Of a stretch of 8,833 nt of DNA, positions 1-5,948 are shown in pieces. This DNA comes from Gammaproteobacteria bacterium (GTDB taxonomy: Bacteria; Pseudomonadota; Gammaproteobacteria; Steroidobacterales; Steroidobacteraceae). The notes under the pieces are model-generated. The model saw only the letters and a list, made by a program, of their open reading frames with translations, ran no database searches and was not told the DNA's origin. Position numbers and translations under genes: made by a program. Location of the stretch: the NCBI GenBank assembly GCA_009923475.1, contig RFTM01000050.1:1-8833 (forward strand), read 5' to 3'. How positions within the stretch are numbered: position 1 is the first letter of the stretch; every line of letters begins with the position of its first letter.

Positions 1-1168
1 GCACGGCTGCAGCCGTGCCGATCACCGTGAGGTCGGCGAGGCTGTCGGGCGGCGGTCCCTCGTGCGGGAATGCCACGCCCGGCGTCGTCGGCGACAGGCA
101 GGCGTCGAGACCGGCGACCAGCCCTTCCCAGGCGAACTGGAAGCCCGTGACGCGCCCGTCGAGCGCGCGCAGCTTGGCGCCGTCCAGCGAGGCGCCATAT
201 TCCAGCAGCGCGCGGATGCGACCGGAGTACGCCTCGGGTCGCGCGGCCATGGCCTCGCGGTGCGAGCGCCACATCTCGTGTTCGCAGAGCGCGAACACGG
301 CGCGCCGCGTGCGGCGCAGCTCGAGCGGACGGACATCCACGGGCACCAGCGTCGCGCCCGCTGCACGCAGCGCGGCGATGGCCGAGTTGTAGCCGTCGAT
401 GACGGCCGGTTCCGGCGCGAGATCGTCGATGCCGATCACGTAGCCGATACGCCGTCCCGCCAGCGACGCCGATGCCGGCGGGCGCGTGCCCGCATCGCCG
501 TAGTCCACCGACAGCGCGCAGGTCGGGTCATGACCGGTGATGACCGCGAGCAGCGCGCGGACGCCGGCGATGTCGCGGGCCATCGGTCCGACATGGTCGA
601 ATCGCGGATGCACGGGCAGCACGCCACGGACGCTCACGCGCCCGTAGGAGGGCTTGAGTGCGGCGATGCCGCAGAGCGAGGCCGGGATGCGGACCGAGCC
701 GATGGTGTCGGTGCCGAGGGCAAGGTCGCACAGCCCTGCGGCGAGCGCGCCCGCCGACCCGCCGCTCGAACCGCCCGTGCTGCGCGTCGGTGCCACGGGG
801 TTGCGGATCAGGCCCTCGAGGGCGATGCCCTCGGCGCCCAACGCGCCTTCGTCCTGGGTGGTCTGGCCGAGCAGCACGGCGCCCGCGGCACGCAGACGCG
901 TCACCACGGCTGCGTCCTCGGCGGCGATCGCGCCGTGGCGGGCGCGCAGTCCTCCCAGCCAAGGCCATCCGCGTACCGCGATGTTGCCCTTGAGGACGAC
1001 GCTGCGGCCTTCCAGCGGGCTGCGCGTTTCGCCCTGGGCCAAGCGGCGGCCGCTCTCGGCCGCGGCGCTGCGGGCCTCGGCCTCGGCGACATGGCTGAAC
1101 AAGCCCAGATCCTTCGCGTCCTGGAGGGCCGCGAGGGCGGCCTCCAGCCGATCGAGCGGGGAAGTCAT
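1..1168 (-). CDS. Amidase-signature family hydrolase, C-terminus cut by window edge
   Basis: Likely cytoplasmic hydrolase of a carboxamide, releasing ammonia or an amine and a carboxylate. 389 codons are visible; members are usually about 440-500 aa, so the last 50-100 residues lie outside. The Ser-cisSer-Lys triad of the family is readable: Lys60 in VVLKGNI, cis-Ser134 in STGGSSGGSAG, and nucleophile Ser158 in GTDTIGSVRIPASLCG. The 24-residue spacing between the two serines matches fatty acid amide hydrolase. Two positions depart from the usual pattern: the Asp after the Lys is Gly61, and the first Gly of the Gly-Gly-Ser oxyanion loop is Ile156. Nothing shows it to be the GatA subunit: no GatB or GatC is adjacent. 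The ATG lies 10 bases after the ligase stop, has no clear Shine-Dalgarno, and is probably translated by coupling. It is the last visible gene of the leftward operon. Family assignment is firm; substrate unknown. Confidence 0.9.
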   Translation of the reverse strand, partial: MTSPLDRLEAALAALQDAKDLGLFSHVAEAEARSAAAESGRRLAQGETRSPLEGRSVVLKGNIAVRGWPWLGGLRARHGAIAAEDAAVVTRLRAAGAVLLGQTTQDEGALGAEGIALEGLIRNPVAPTRSTGGSSGGSAGALAAGLCDLALGTDTIGSVRIPASLCGIAALKPSYGRVSVRGVLPVHPRFDHVGPMARDIAGVRALLAVITGHDPTCALSVDYGDAGTRPPASASLAGRRIGYVIGIDDLAPEPAVIDGYNSAIAALRAAGATLVPVDVRPLELRRTRRAVFALCEHEMWRSHREAMAARPEAYSGRIRALLEYGASLDGAKLRALDGRVTGFQFAWEGLVAGLDACLSPTTPGVAFPHEGPPPDSLADLTVIGTAAAV

Positions 1169-1178
1169 GCGACGAAGG

Positions 1179-2591
1179 TCATGCGGGTGCGTTCTTAGGG
1201 CGCTCGTCGATGAGGCGCAGCGGCTTTTGGCGGCTGTCGACCTGGGTGAGCGGGGCGGTCGCGCCCGGCGCGACGAGCTCCACCTGCATCTGCACGCCGA
1301 CCCGTTGCGAGAGCAGCGCCGCGAAGGCCGCGGCGAGCTCCGGGGTGCGTGCCGCGTCCGCCTTGGTCTCGATGACGACCGTCATCTCGTCGCGACCGTC
1401 GCCCGCGCGGCGCGCGCGGCAGATGTATTCGCCGGCGAACTCCGGACGATCGTTGAGGATGGCGGCGAGCGCGAGCGGGTAGACGTTGATGCCGCGCAGC
1501 TTGACCATGTTGTCGCTGCGCCCGAGCACGCCTGCGGTGCGCCTAAGGTTCCAGCCGAGCGCCGAGGCGCCGCCTCGCCAAGCGGAGAGGTCGCGGGTGT
1601 TGAAGCGGATCAGCGGATAGATGTCATCGCGGTAGAGGGAGGTGACGACCATGTCGCCCGGCGTCGCGTCGCTGACCGTCCGACCTGTGGACTCGTCGAC
1701 GATCTCGAGGTACTGCGCGTCCTCCATGACGTACATGCCGTCGCGGTCCGGACCCTCGGCAGCGATGGGTCCGGTGTCGGCGACCCCGTACCAGTCGTAG
1801 ACCTCGGCGCCGCCCCAGGCGCGAGACAGCGCGGCCCGCGACTCACGGCCGACGTGACCGAAGATCGCGCGCACGGCGAGGTCGCGCCCGGGCTCGAGGC
1901 CCATCTCGCGCGCGGTCTCGGCGAGTTGGCGGATGTAATCGACGAAACCCACCAGCACGGTGACGCGCAGGTCGCGCATCAGCTCGATCTGGGTCACCGA
2001 ACGCGTCTCCTTGCCGGTGCCCGCGGAGAGGAACAGGCTCTGCGTATAGTGCAGCGCGGCTTCGCGCACGAAATGACCGCCGTTGATCATGCCGTGCCCG
2101 TACACCGAGTGGACGACATCATCGGGCCGCAGCCCCTGCATCCGCCAGACGCGCGCGACGAGCAGCGCCTGGACCTCGCGCGACTTGGGGCTGAAGAGCA
2201 CCACCTGCGGACGCCCGGTCGTGCCGCTCGTCGTGTGCACCACGGTCACGGGGCGCGTGCCCGGTGCGCCCTCCCAACCGTGGTAATCGCCCCAGGGCGG
2301 GTGCTCGGCGAGGCTGCGCATCAGGTCCGATTTGCCGAACACCGGCAGCTTTCCGATGTCGTCGAGGCTGCGTACATCGTGGGGCTCGATGCCGACGGCG
2401 CCCCACAGGCGCTGGTAGAAGGGCACTTGCCACGCGCGCGCGACGCAGCGCTGGAACAGCGCATCCTGTCGGGCGCGGATCTCGTCCGCCGACAGGCGCG
2501 CATGGCGCTGCGTGAAATCGTCGCCCAGCGGGAAGTCCCGCAGCAGCTGCGCGTGGTCGAAAGAATCGAAGTAAAGGGGGGCTTCGGTCAT
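1179..2591 (-). CDS. PaaK-like adenylate-forming acyl/aryl-CoA ligase
   Basis: 470 aa, complete; expected to activate a carboxylic acid with ATP through an acyl-adenylate and transfer it to CoA in the cytoplasm. The phosphate-binding loop is at 120-128 (TTSGTTGRP). A substrate/adenine segment lies at 265-274 (YDWYGVADTG), the ribose-binding TRDL at 332-335, and the hinge GRSDNMVKLRGINVYP at 357-372, which is typical of phenylacetate-CoA ligases. The C-terminal catalytic lysine is probably Lys456 in VDSRQKPLRLID; PaaK proteins usually have an EGKAxR-type motif there, so the preceding Gly is replaced by Gln. PaaK enzymes are about 430-440 aa, and the extra length is mostly N-terminal. The ATG overlaps the PrpD-family stop as ATGA, with no good Shine-Dalgarno, indicating translational coupling. 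No paa genes are nearby, so phenylacetate is not the obvious substrate. The neighbouring hydratases suggest an aliphatic or branched acid, but that is inference. Confidence 0.88.
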   Translation of the reverse strand: MTEAPLYFDSFDHAQLLRDFPLGDDFTQRHARLSADEIRARQDALFQRCVARAWQVPFYQRLWGAVGIEPHDVRSLDDIGKLPVFGKSDLMRSLAEHPPWGDYHGWEGAPGTRPVTVVHTTSGTTGRPQVVLFSPKSREVQALLVARVWRMQGLRPDDVVHSVYGHGMINGGHFVREAALHYTQSLFLSAGTGKETRSVTQIELMRDLRVTVLVGFVDYIRQLAETAREMGLEPGRDLAVRAIFGHVGRESRAALSRAWGGAEVYDWYGVADTGPIAAEGPDRDGMYVMEDAQYLEIVDESTGRTVSDATPGDMVVTSLYRDDIYPLIRFNTRDLSAWRGGASALGWNLRRTAGVLGRSDNMVKLRGINVYPLALAAILNDRPEFAGEYICRARRAGDGRDEMTVVIETKADAARTPELAAAFAALLSQRVGVQMQVELVAPGATAPLTQVDSRQKPLRLIDERPKNAPA

Positions 2592-3958
2592 GCCGGTACC
2601 AAGGCATCGACGAGATGCCGTACATCGTCCAGCTCCTCGAGCCGGTCCACGAGTCTGATGAGCGTCTCGATGCGCTCGGCCGCGAGCGGCCTGGCGCCGG
2701 ACGCCGCGGCGCGACGGAACTTCGCGAGATGCCGCGCGCGATCGAGCGGCCGGCCGGGCGCGCCGAGCACTGCGGGAAGGTCGAGGGCATGCGTCGAGCC
2801 GTCCCGCAGCGTGACCTCGACGCGCTGCGGGGCCAGGGCGTTCAGCGAGGGGTTGGCATCGCGTTGCGCGCGGATGCGCGCCGCCAGCGCGTGCCGCCGC
2901 GGGTCATCGAGCGCGGGTGCGCCGAAGTCCGCCACGCCGACATCGCCCGTCGACAGCGCGGTGGCGGCGACGTAGGGCAGGCAGAGGCGTGCGTAGGCCG
3001 GCGCCATGCCCGGCCGGGCGGGACGATCGACGAGCTGGATGACGAGCGGCGGCGCGTGCACGACCGCGGACTCGAGGTCGTCCGCCGTGAATCCGAGCTG
3101 CGACTGCAGCGTCAGCAGTCCGTCGACGCCGCCATGCGTGGCGCGGCCGCTCGGGAAAGGCTTGTGGGAGAGCTCGGTGACGGCGCGCCGCCCCTCGAAG
3201 CCGTCGAACGCGGCGGGATCCCACTCGGGGTCGATGAGCGTGAAGTATCCGTGGACGCCTTCGAGGAAATCGCCGGGGCCGACGATGCCGCGGGTGGCGA
3301 GCTCCATGGCGAGCAGCGCCGCGCGGGCGTTGAAGCCGATCTGCATCGGCAGCACCGGCGACCCTTCGATGTGCGCTTGCATGGTGCCCGACAGCTGGCT
3401 GTAGGCGATCCCGAGCGCGCTGCGGGTGGTGTCCTCGTCGAGGCCCAGCATGTTCGCCATGCCTGCGGTCGCGCCCAGCGCGCCGCACATCGCGGGCCGG
3501 AAGAACCGCAGCTTGTTGCGGGCGGCGCGGCCGATGCCGGTGGCGACATCGACCGCGACCGACACGCCGGTGACCAGCCGACGGCCGTCCATGCCGCCGC
3601 GCGACTCGGCGAAGGCGACCAAGGTAGCGAGCACCACGGCCATCGGATGCACGACGGCCGGTTCGTGCACGCAGTCCCATTCCTGGTTGTGGATCTGCCA
3701 GCCGTTGAGGAACGCGGCGGCGGGCGCCGGCACGCGCTCGCCGCTGCCCCAGACGCGCGAGGCTTCGCCTGCGCCCCAGGTGGCGGCGACCTCCTTGAGG
3801 GCGGTGATCGACGGCACTCGGCTGCCGGAGAGCGCCACGCCCAGCGAATCGAGGATGAAGACCTTGGACGAGGCCACCGCCTGCGGTGACAGGTCGCTGA
3901 AGCGGCTGCGCGCCGCATGGGCCACCAGTCGTCGGGTGATGTCGCGGTCGACCGTCAC
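2588..3958 (-). CDS. MmgE/PrpD family protein
   Basis: 456 aa, full length for the family (about 450-480). Family members include 2-methylcitrate dehydratase (PrpD) and cis-aconitate decarboxylase, acting on small tricarboxylic or branched acids without an Fe-S cluster. Family features visible are the all-alpha N-terminal domain with FILDSLGVALSG at 34-45 and the acidic/His stretch WDCVHEPAVVHP at 94-105. Also present are SQLSGTMQ at 187-194, GFNARAALLAMELATRG at 208-224, the KPFPSGRATHGG segment at 266-277, and the late HLAKFR at 410-415. It is probably not the housekeeping PrpD, because no prpB or prpC is adjacent and the second Asp of the usual D-D-T-H segment is Cys96. The GTG start at 3958 is chosen because it lies 4 bases after the MaoC-type stop, gives the family's usual N-terminus, and has GGAG 11 bases upstream; extending the frame upstream would run into the MaoC-type gene. 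The last 4 bases overlap the ligase start. Confidence 0.88.
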   Translation of the reverse strand: MTVDRDITRRLVAHAARSRFSDLSPQAVASSKVFILDSLGVALSGSRVPSITALKEVAATWGAGEASRVWGSGERVPAPAAAFLNGWQIHNQEWDCVHEPAVVHPMAVVLATLVAFAESRGGMDGRRLVTGVSVAVDVATGIGRAARNKLRFFRPAMCGALGATAGMANMLGLDEDTTRSALGIAYSQLSGTMQAHIEGSPVLPMQIGFNARAALLAMELATRGIVGPGDFLEGVHGYFTLIDPEWDPAAFDGFEGRRAVTELSHKPFPSGRATHGGVDGLLTLQSQLGFTADDLESAVVHAPPLVIQLVDRPARPGMAPAYARLCLPYVAATALSTGDVGVADFGAPALDDPRRHALAARIRAQRDANPSLNALAPQRVEVTLRDGSTHALDLPAVLGAPGRPLDRARHLAKFRRAAASGARPLAAERIETLIRLVDRLEELDDVRHLVDALVPA

Positions 3959-3962
3959 GGTC

Positions 3963-5003
3963 TCAGAGGCTCCAGGCCCAGAACTTCCAGTCGAGCACCG
4001 GCGTGCGCTGCTCGGGGTCGCCGCGCGCTGCGGAGGTCTCTGCCGCGATGCGCAGCATCGCCCCGCCGCCCGACGCCGGCCCGACCGGCAGCACATCGGT
4101 CACCGTGAAAGCGGTCTGCAGGCGGTCGTTCTCCGCCACGGGGGCGAGATGGTCACAGGACTCCCAGGCGGTGAGGGTCAGCAGGTTCGGCAACGCGCGG
4201 GTGACCTGGGCGAACGCCATCGATATCGCATGGCCGCCGTACACCAGGCGCTCGCCGAGGTAGGACAGGCGCGCGTCGGTGTGCGCCATCGCCATGTTGA
4301 GCGTGCTGCGCACGAGTTCGGGCGCCGAGGTGATGGTGTCGCGCGCTTCGACCGAGAAACGCTGTCCCGGCCGCAGGTCGGCGGCACGCAGGCCAAGCCA
4401 GCCCGCGGTCGGCGCGAGCGACCAGCCCTGCGGCAGCGCCGCTTCGGGGGTGAGGCCTTCCTTGCCGATCGCATCGAGGTCGTCCGCATGGCCGGTCGAC
4501 GCTTGCGGATCGCGGCAGGGGATCATCGGGCAGCGCCAGAACTTCAGCACCGTCGCGCCCTGCTGGTCGGTGGTCACCATCTCGAGCACGGCGATGCCGG
4601 TGGCGGCACGGCCGCTCTGGGCCCGGTTCTGGCGCAGGGCGACCACGCGCGAGCGGGTGTACAGGGTATCGCCGACATGCACCTGACGGCGCAGGGCGAG
4701 ACCGCGGTAGAACAGGTTGGCCTTCACGCGTTGGGTCGCCCATGTCGACTGCCCGATCGCGATGTTGATCGCGACCAACGGGTGTGCGAGCGGTCGGTCA
4801 TGACCGGTGACCGCAAGGCTGGTGTGATGGTCGAGCGGCAGCCGCAGGCGGTCGCCGAAGAGCCCGGCGTGCAGGGCCGCGTGGCCCTCGGTGACGGTGA
4901 TCGCGGGCGCATCGAAGCAGAGGCCGCGCGAGAGGTCCTCGAACCACGGGCCACCGACCACGGTGCCGTCATCCGTCCCCTCGCTCGCCGGTGCAGTGGT
5001 CAC
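3963..5003 (-). CDS. MaoC-type double-hotdog hydratase, mesaconyl-CoA hydratase / methylmalyl-CoA dehydratase-like
   Basis: 346 aa from the preferred GTG. Predicted to add or remove water on a CoA thioester of a dicarboxylic or branched acid. Length and layout match the methylmalyl-CoA dehydratase (mesaconyl-CoA hydratase) type: two hotdog domains, about 20-165 and 200-346. The N-terminal PWFEDLSRG (19-27) resembles the family's FFED start. The first hotdog carries ANLFYRGLALRRQVHVGDTLYTRS (95-118). The second carries the hydratase-like AHTD (240-243) followed by RLVYGGHAISMA (252-263), and then a CDHLAPVAEND segment (283-293). Two starts are possible. The ATG at 5015 has no Shine-Dalgarno, whereas the GTG at 5003 has GGAG six bases upstream and overlaps the transporter stop as GTGA. 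No citramalyl/malyl-CoA lyase or ethylmalonyl-CoA pathway gene is in view, so the reaction direction and exact substrate are open. Confidence 0.85.
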   Translation of the reverse strand: MTTAPASEGTDDGTVVGGPWFEDLSRGLCFDAPAITVTEGHAALHAGLFGDRLRLPLDHHTSLAVTGHDRPLAHPLVAINIAIGQSTWATQRVKANLFYRGLALRRQVHVGDTLYTRSRVVALRQNRAQSGRAATGIAVLEMVTTDQQGATVLKFWRCPMIPCRDPQASTGHADDLDAIGKEGLTPEAALPQGWSLAPTAGWLGLRAADLRPGQRFSVEARDTITSAPELVRSTLNMAMAHTDARLSYLGERLVYGGHAISMAFAQVTRALPNLLTLTAWESCDHLAPVAENDRLQTAFTVTDVLPVGPASGGGAMLRIAAETSAARGDPEQRTPVLDWKFWAWSL

Positions 5004-5821
5004 AGGGCGCTCCATGCGCGGTGCAGCATACGCACCGCGACCACGGCGAGGAAGAAGGCGAAGGCCTGCGACAGGCGGCGACGCGGCAAGGAGTGCGCGA
5101 GGCGCGCGCCGAAAGGCGCGGTGAGCGCGGTGCAGGGGGCGATGATCGCGAGCGCGGCGAAGCTCACCAGTCCGACGGTCAGCGGCGGCAAGACGGTGTC
5201 GGGTGTGGCGGTCAGGTAGCCGAGGGTGCCGGGCAGGGCGATCAGCAGGCCGAAGAACGCCGCGGTGCCCACGGCTTGGTGGATGGCGCCGCCGGTGAGC
5301 GTCATGGCGGGCACCGAGAGCGTGCCGCCACCGATCCCCATCATGGAAGAGAGCCCGCCGATGGCGGCGGCGATGCCGTTGCCGACGAGGCCGCGCGGCA
5401 CAGACTGCGCCAGTCGGAGATCATCGAGCGGCAGGAACATCTTGAGCGCCGCCAGCGCGGCGACGACGCCGAACACCGCCGCGAGCGTGGCATCGGCCAC
5501 CCTGGCGGCCAACAGGCTGCCCGCCAGCGCGCCGGCCAGCATGCCCGGGCTCCAGGCGCGAACCGTCGCCCAATCGATCGCACCCCGCGCGGCGTGGGCG
5601 CGGGACGAGGAGATGGCCGTGGGGATGATGGTGGCGAGCGAGGTCGCCACGGCGATGTGCATCGACCAGTGCGCGGTGACGCCGGAACTGCGCAGCACGG
5701 TGTCGAGGACCGGCACCAGCACGATGCCTCCGCCGACGCCCAGCAGGCCGGCCAGCACGCCCGCGAAGAGCGCGGTGGCGACCAACATCGCTGCAAGAGG
5801 CCAGAGGGTCGCGGCGTCCAT
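5000..5821 (-). CDS. TSUP family (TauE/SafE) membrane transporter
   Basis: 273 aa inner-membrane protein, probably with about eight hydrophobic segments; family length is 240-280 aa. TSUP proteins move sulfite, sulfonates, sulfoacetate or other small organic anions. The two family half-repeats are clear: GLLGVGGGIVLVPVL at 25-39 and GLSSMMGIGGGTLSVPAM at 156-173, each followed by further membrane spans. A charged loop sits in the middle (about 133-143, PLDDLRLAQSVPR). The ATG at 5821 is chosen because it puts the N-terminus just before the first membrane segment; extending to an upstream GTG at 5872 would add 17 polar residues. The Shine-Dalgarno is weak. It is first in the leftward operon, and its stop overlaps the hydratase start, suggesting it carries that pathway's substrate or a product. 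Which anion it moves cannot be told; transport direction is also open. Confidence 0.88.
   Translation of the reverse strand: MDAATLWPLAAMLVATALFAGVLAGLLGVGGGIVLVPVLDTVLRSSGVTAHWSMHIAVATSLATIIPTAISSSRAHAARGAIDWATVRAWSPGMLAGALAGSLLAARVADATLAAVFGVVAALAALKMFLPLDDLRLAQSVPRGLVGNGIAAAIGGLSSMMGIGGGTLSVPAMTLTGGAIHQAVGTAAFFGLLIALPGTLGYLTATPDTVLPPLTVGLVSFAALAIIAPCTALTAPFGARLAHSLPRRRLSQAFAFFLAVVAVRMLHRAWSAL
5010..5013 (-). promoter_or_regulatory. Ribosome binding site deciding the MaoC-type gene start
   Basis: GGAG on the minus strand, six bases before the GTG at 5003. It lies inside the end of the transporter gene and overlaps the alternative ATG at 5015. Its spacing favours the GTG start, which forms a GTGA stop-start overlap. 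Confidence 0.55.
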
Positions 5822-5879
5822 GGGCCCGCAAGTGTAGGCGAGATGCCCGTGCCCGTCTGCCGGCGACGGCACCCGAAAC

Positions 5880-5909
5880 TTGCCTGTGGACGCTGCGGCC
5901 CGCTAAAGT
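5880..5909 (+). promoter_or_regulatory. Candidate sigma-70-type promoter for thrA
   Basis: A -35-like TTGCCT (5880-5885) and a -10-like TAAAGT (5904-5909) are separated by 18 bases, each matching four of six consensus positions. Transcription would start near 5916, giving a 5' leader of about 33 bases. It is one of the few AT-leaning spots in the gap. Assignment is by eye and tentative. Confidence 0.35.
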
Positions 5910-5935
5910 TTCAGGGATTTGTCGGGGTGTTTCCC

Positions 5936-5941
5936 GGGGGT
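5936..5941 (+). promoter_or_regulatory. Ribosome binding site of thrA
   Basis: A G-rich GGGGGT seven bases before the ATG at 5949. It supports that start over the in-frame TTG at 5919. Another ATG at 5944 is out of frame and sits too close to this site. Confidence 0.45.
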
Positions 5942-5948
5942 CGATGCG

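Larger units (their letters stand above)
5822..5948. promoter_or_regulatory. Divergent intergenic region between the leftward operon and thrA
   Basis: 127 bases separating the starts of two divergent transcription units, so it should carry both promoters. I see no coding frame, no convincing operator palindrome, and no short leader frame rich in Thr or Ile codons followed by a hairpin. The classical enterobacterial thr attenuator therefore appears to be absent. Confidence 0.6.

Noticed and set aside
1..1168. Amidase as the GatA subunit of the tRNA amidotransferase
   Set aside because: No gatB or gatC is adjacent, the motif residues differ from the GatA pattern, and the setting is a catabolic operon.
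654..2975. A 773-codon plus-strand open frame across the amidase, ligase and PrpD-family genes
   Set aside because: It is antisense to three genes with intact family motifs, has low-complexity composition, and crosses their boundaries. It is a codon-bias shadow.
528..4812. A shared palindromic GGTCATGACC-containing 15-mer near 528-545 and 4797-4812
   Set aside because: Both copies lie inside coding sequence, where they encode Thr-Gly-His-Asp in unrelated proteins. There is no further similarity around them, so it looks like coincidence.
2615..5219. Two long plus-strand frames (2615-3889 and 3426-5219) opposite the PrpD-family and MaoC-type genes
   Set aside because: Both lack motifs and overlap real genes on the other strand, with Arg/Ala/Gly-rich or repetitive composition.
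5904..5930. TAAAGTTT, identical to the -35 half of a sigma-28 (flagellar) promoter
   Set aside because: The expected GCCGATAA-like -10 half is missing at the 11-base spacing, and no motility gene is near. The same bases serve better as part of a sigma-70 -10 element.
5919..5948. A TTG start for thrA that would add ten residues
   Set aside because: It lies almost at the predicted transcription start and has no ribosome site. The ATG at 5949 has a G-rich site and gives the normal family N-terminus.
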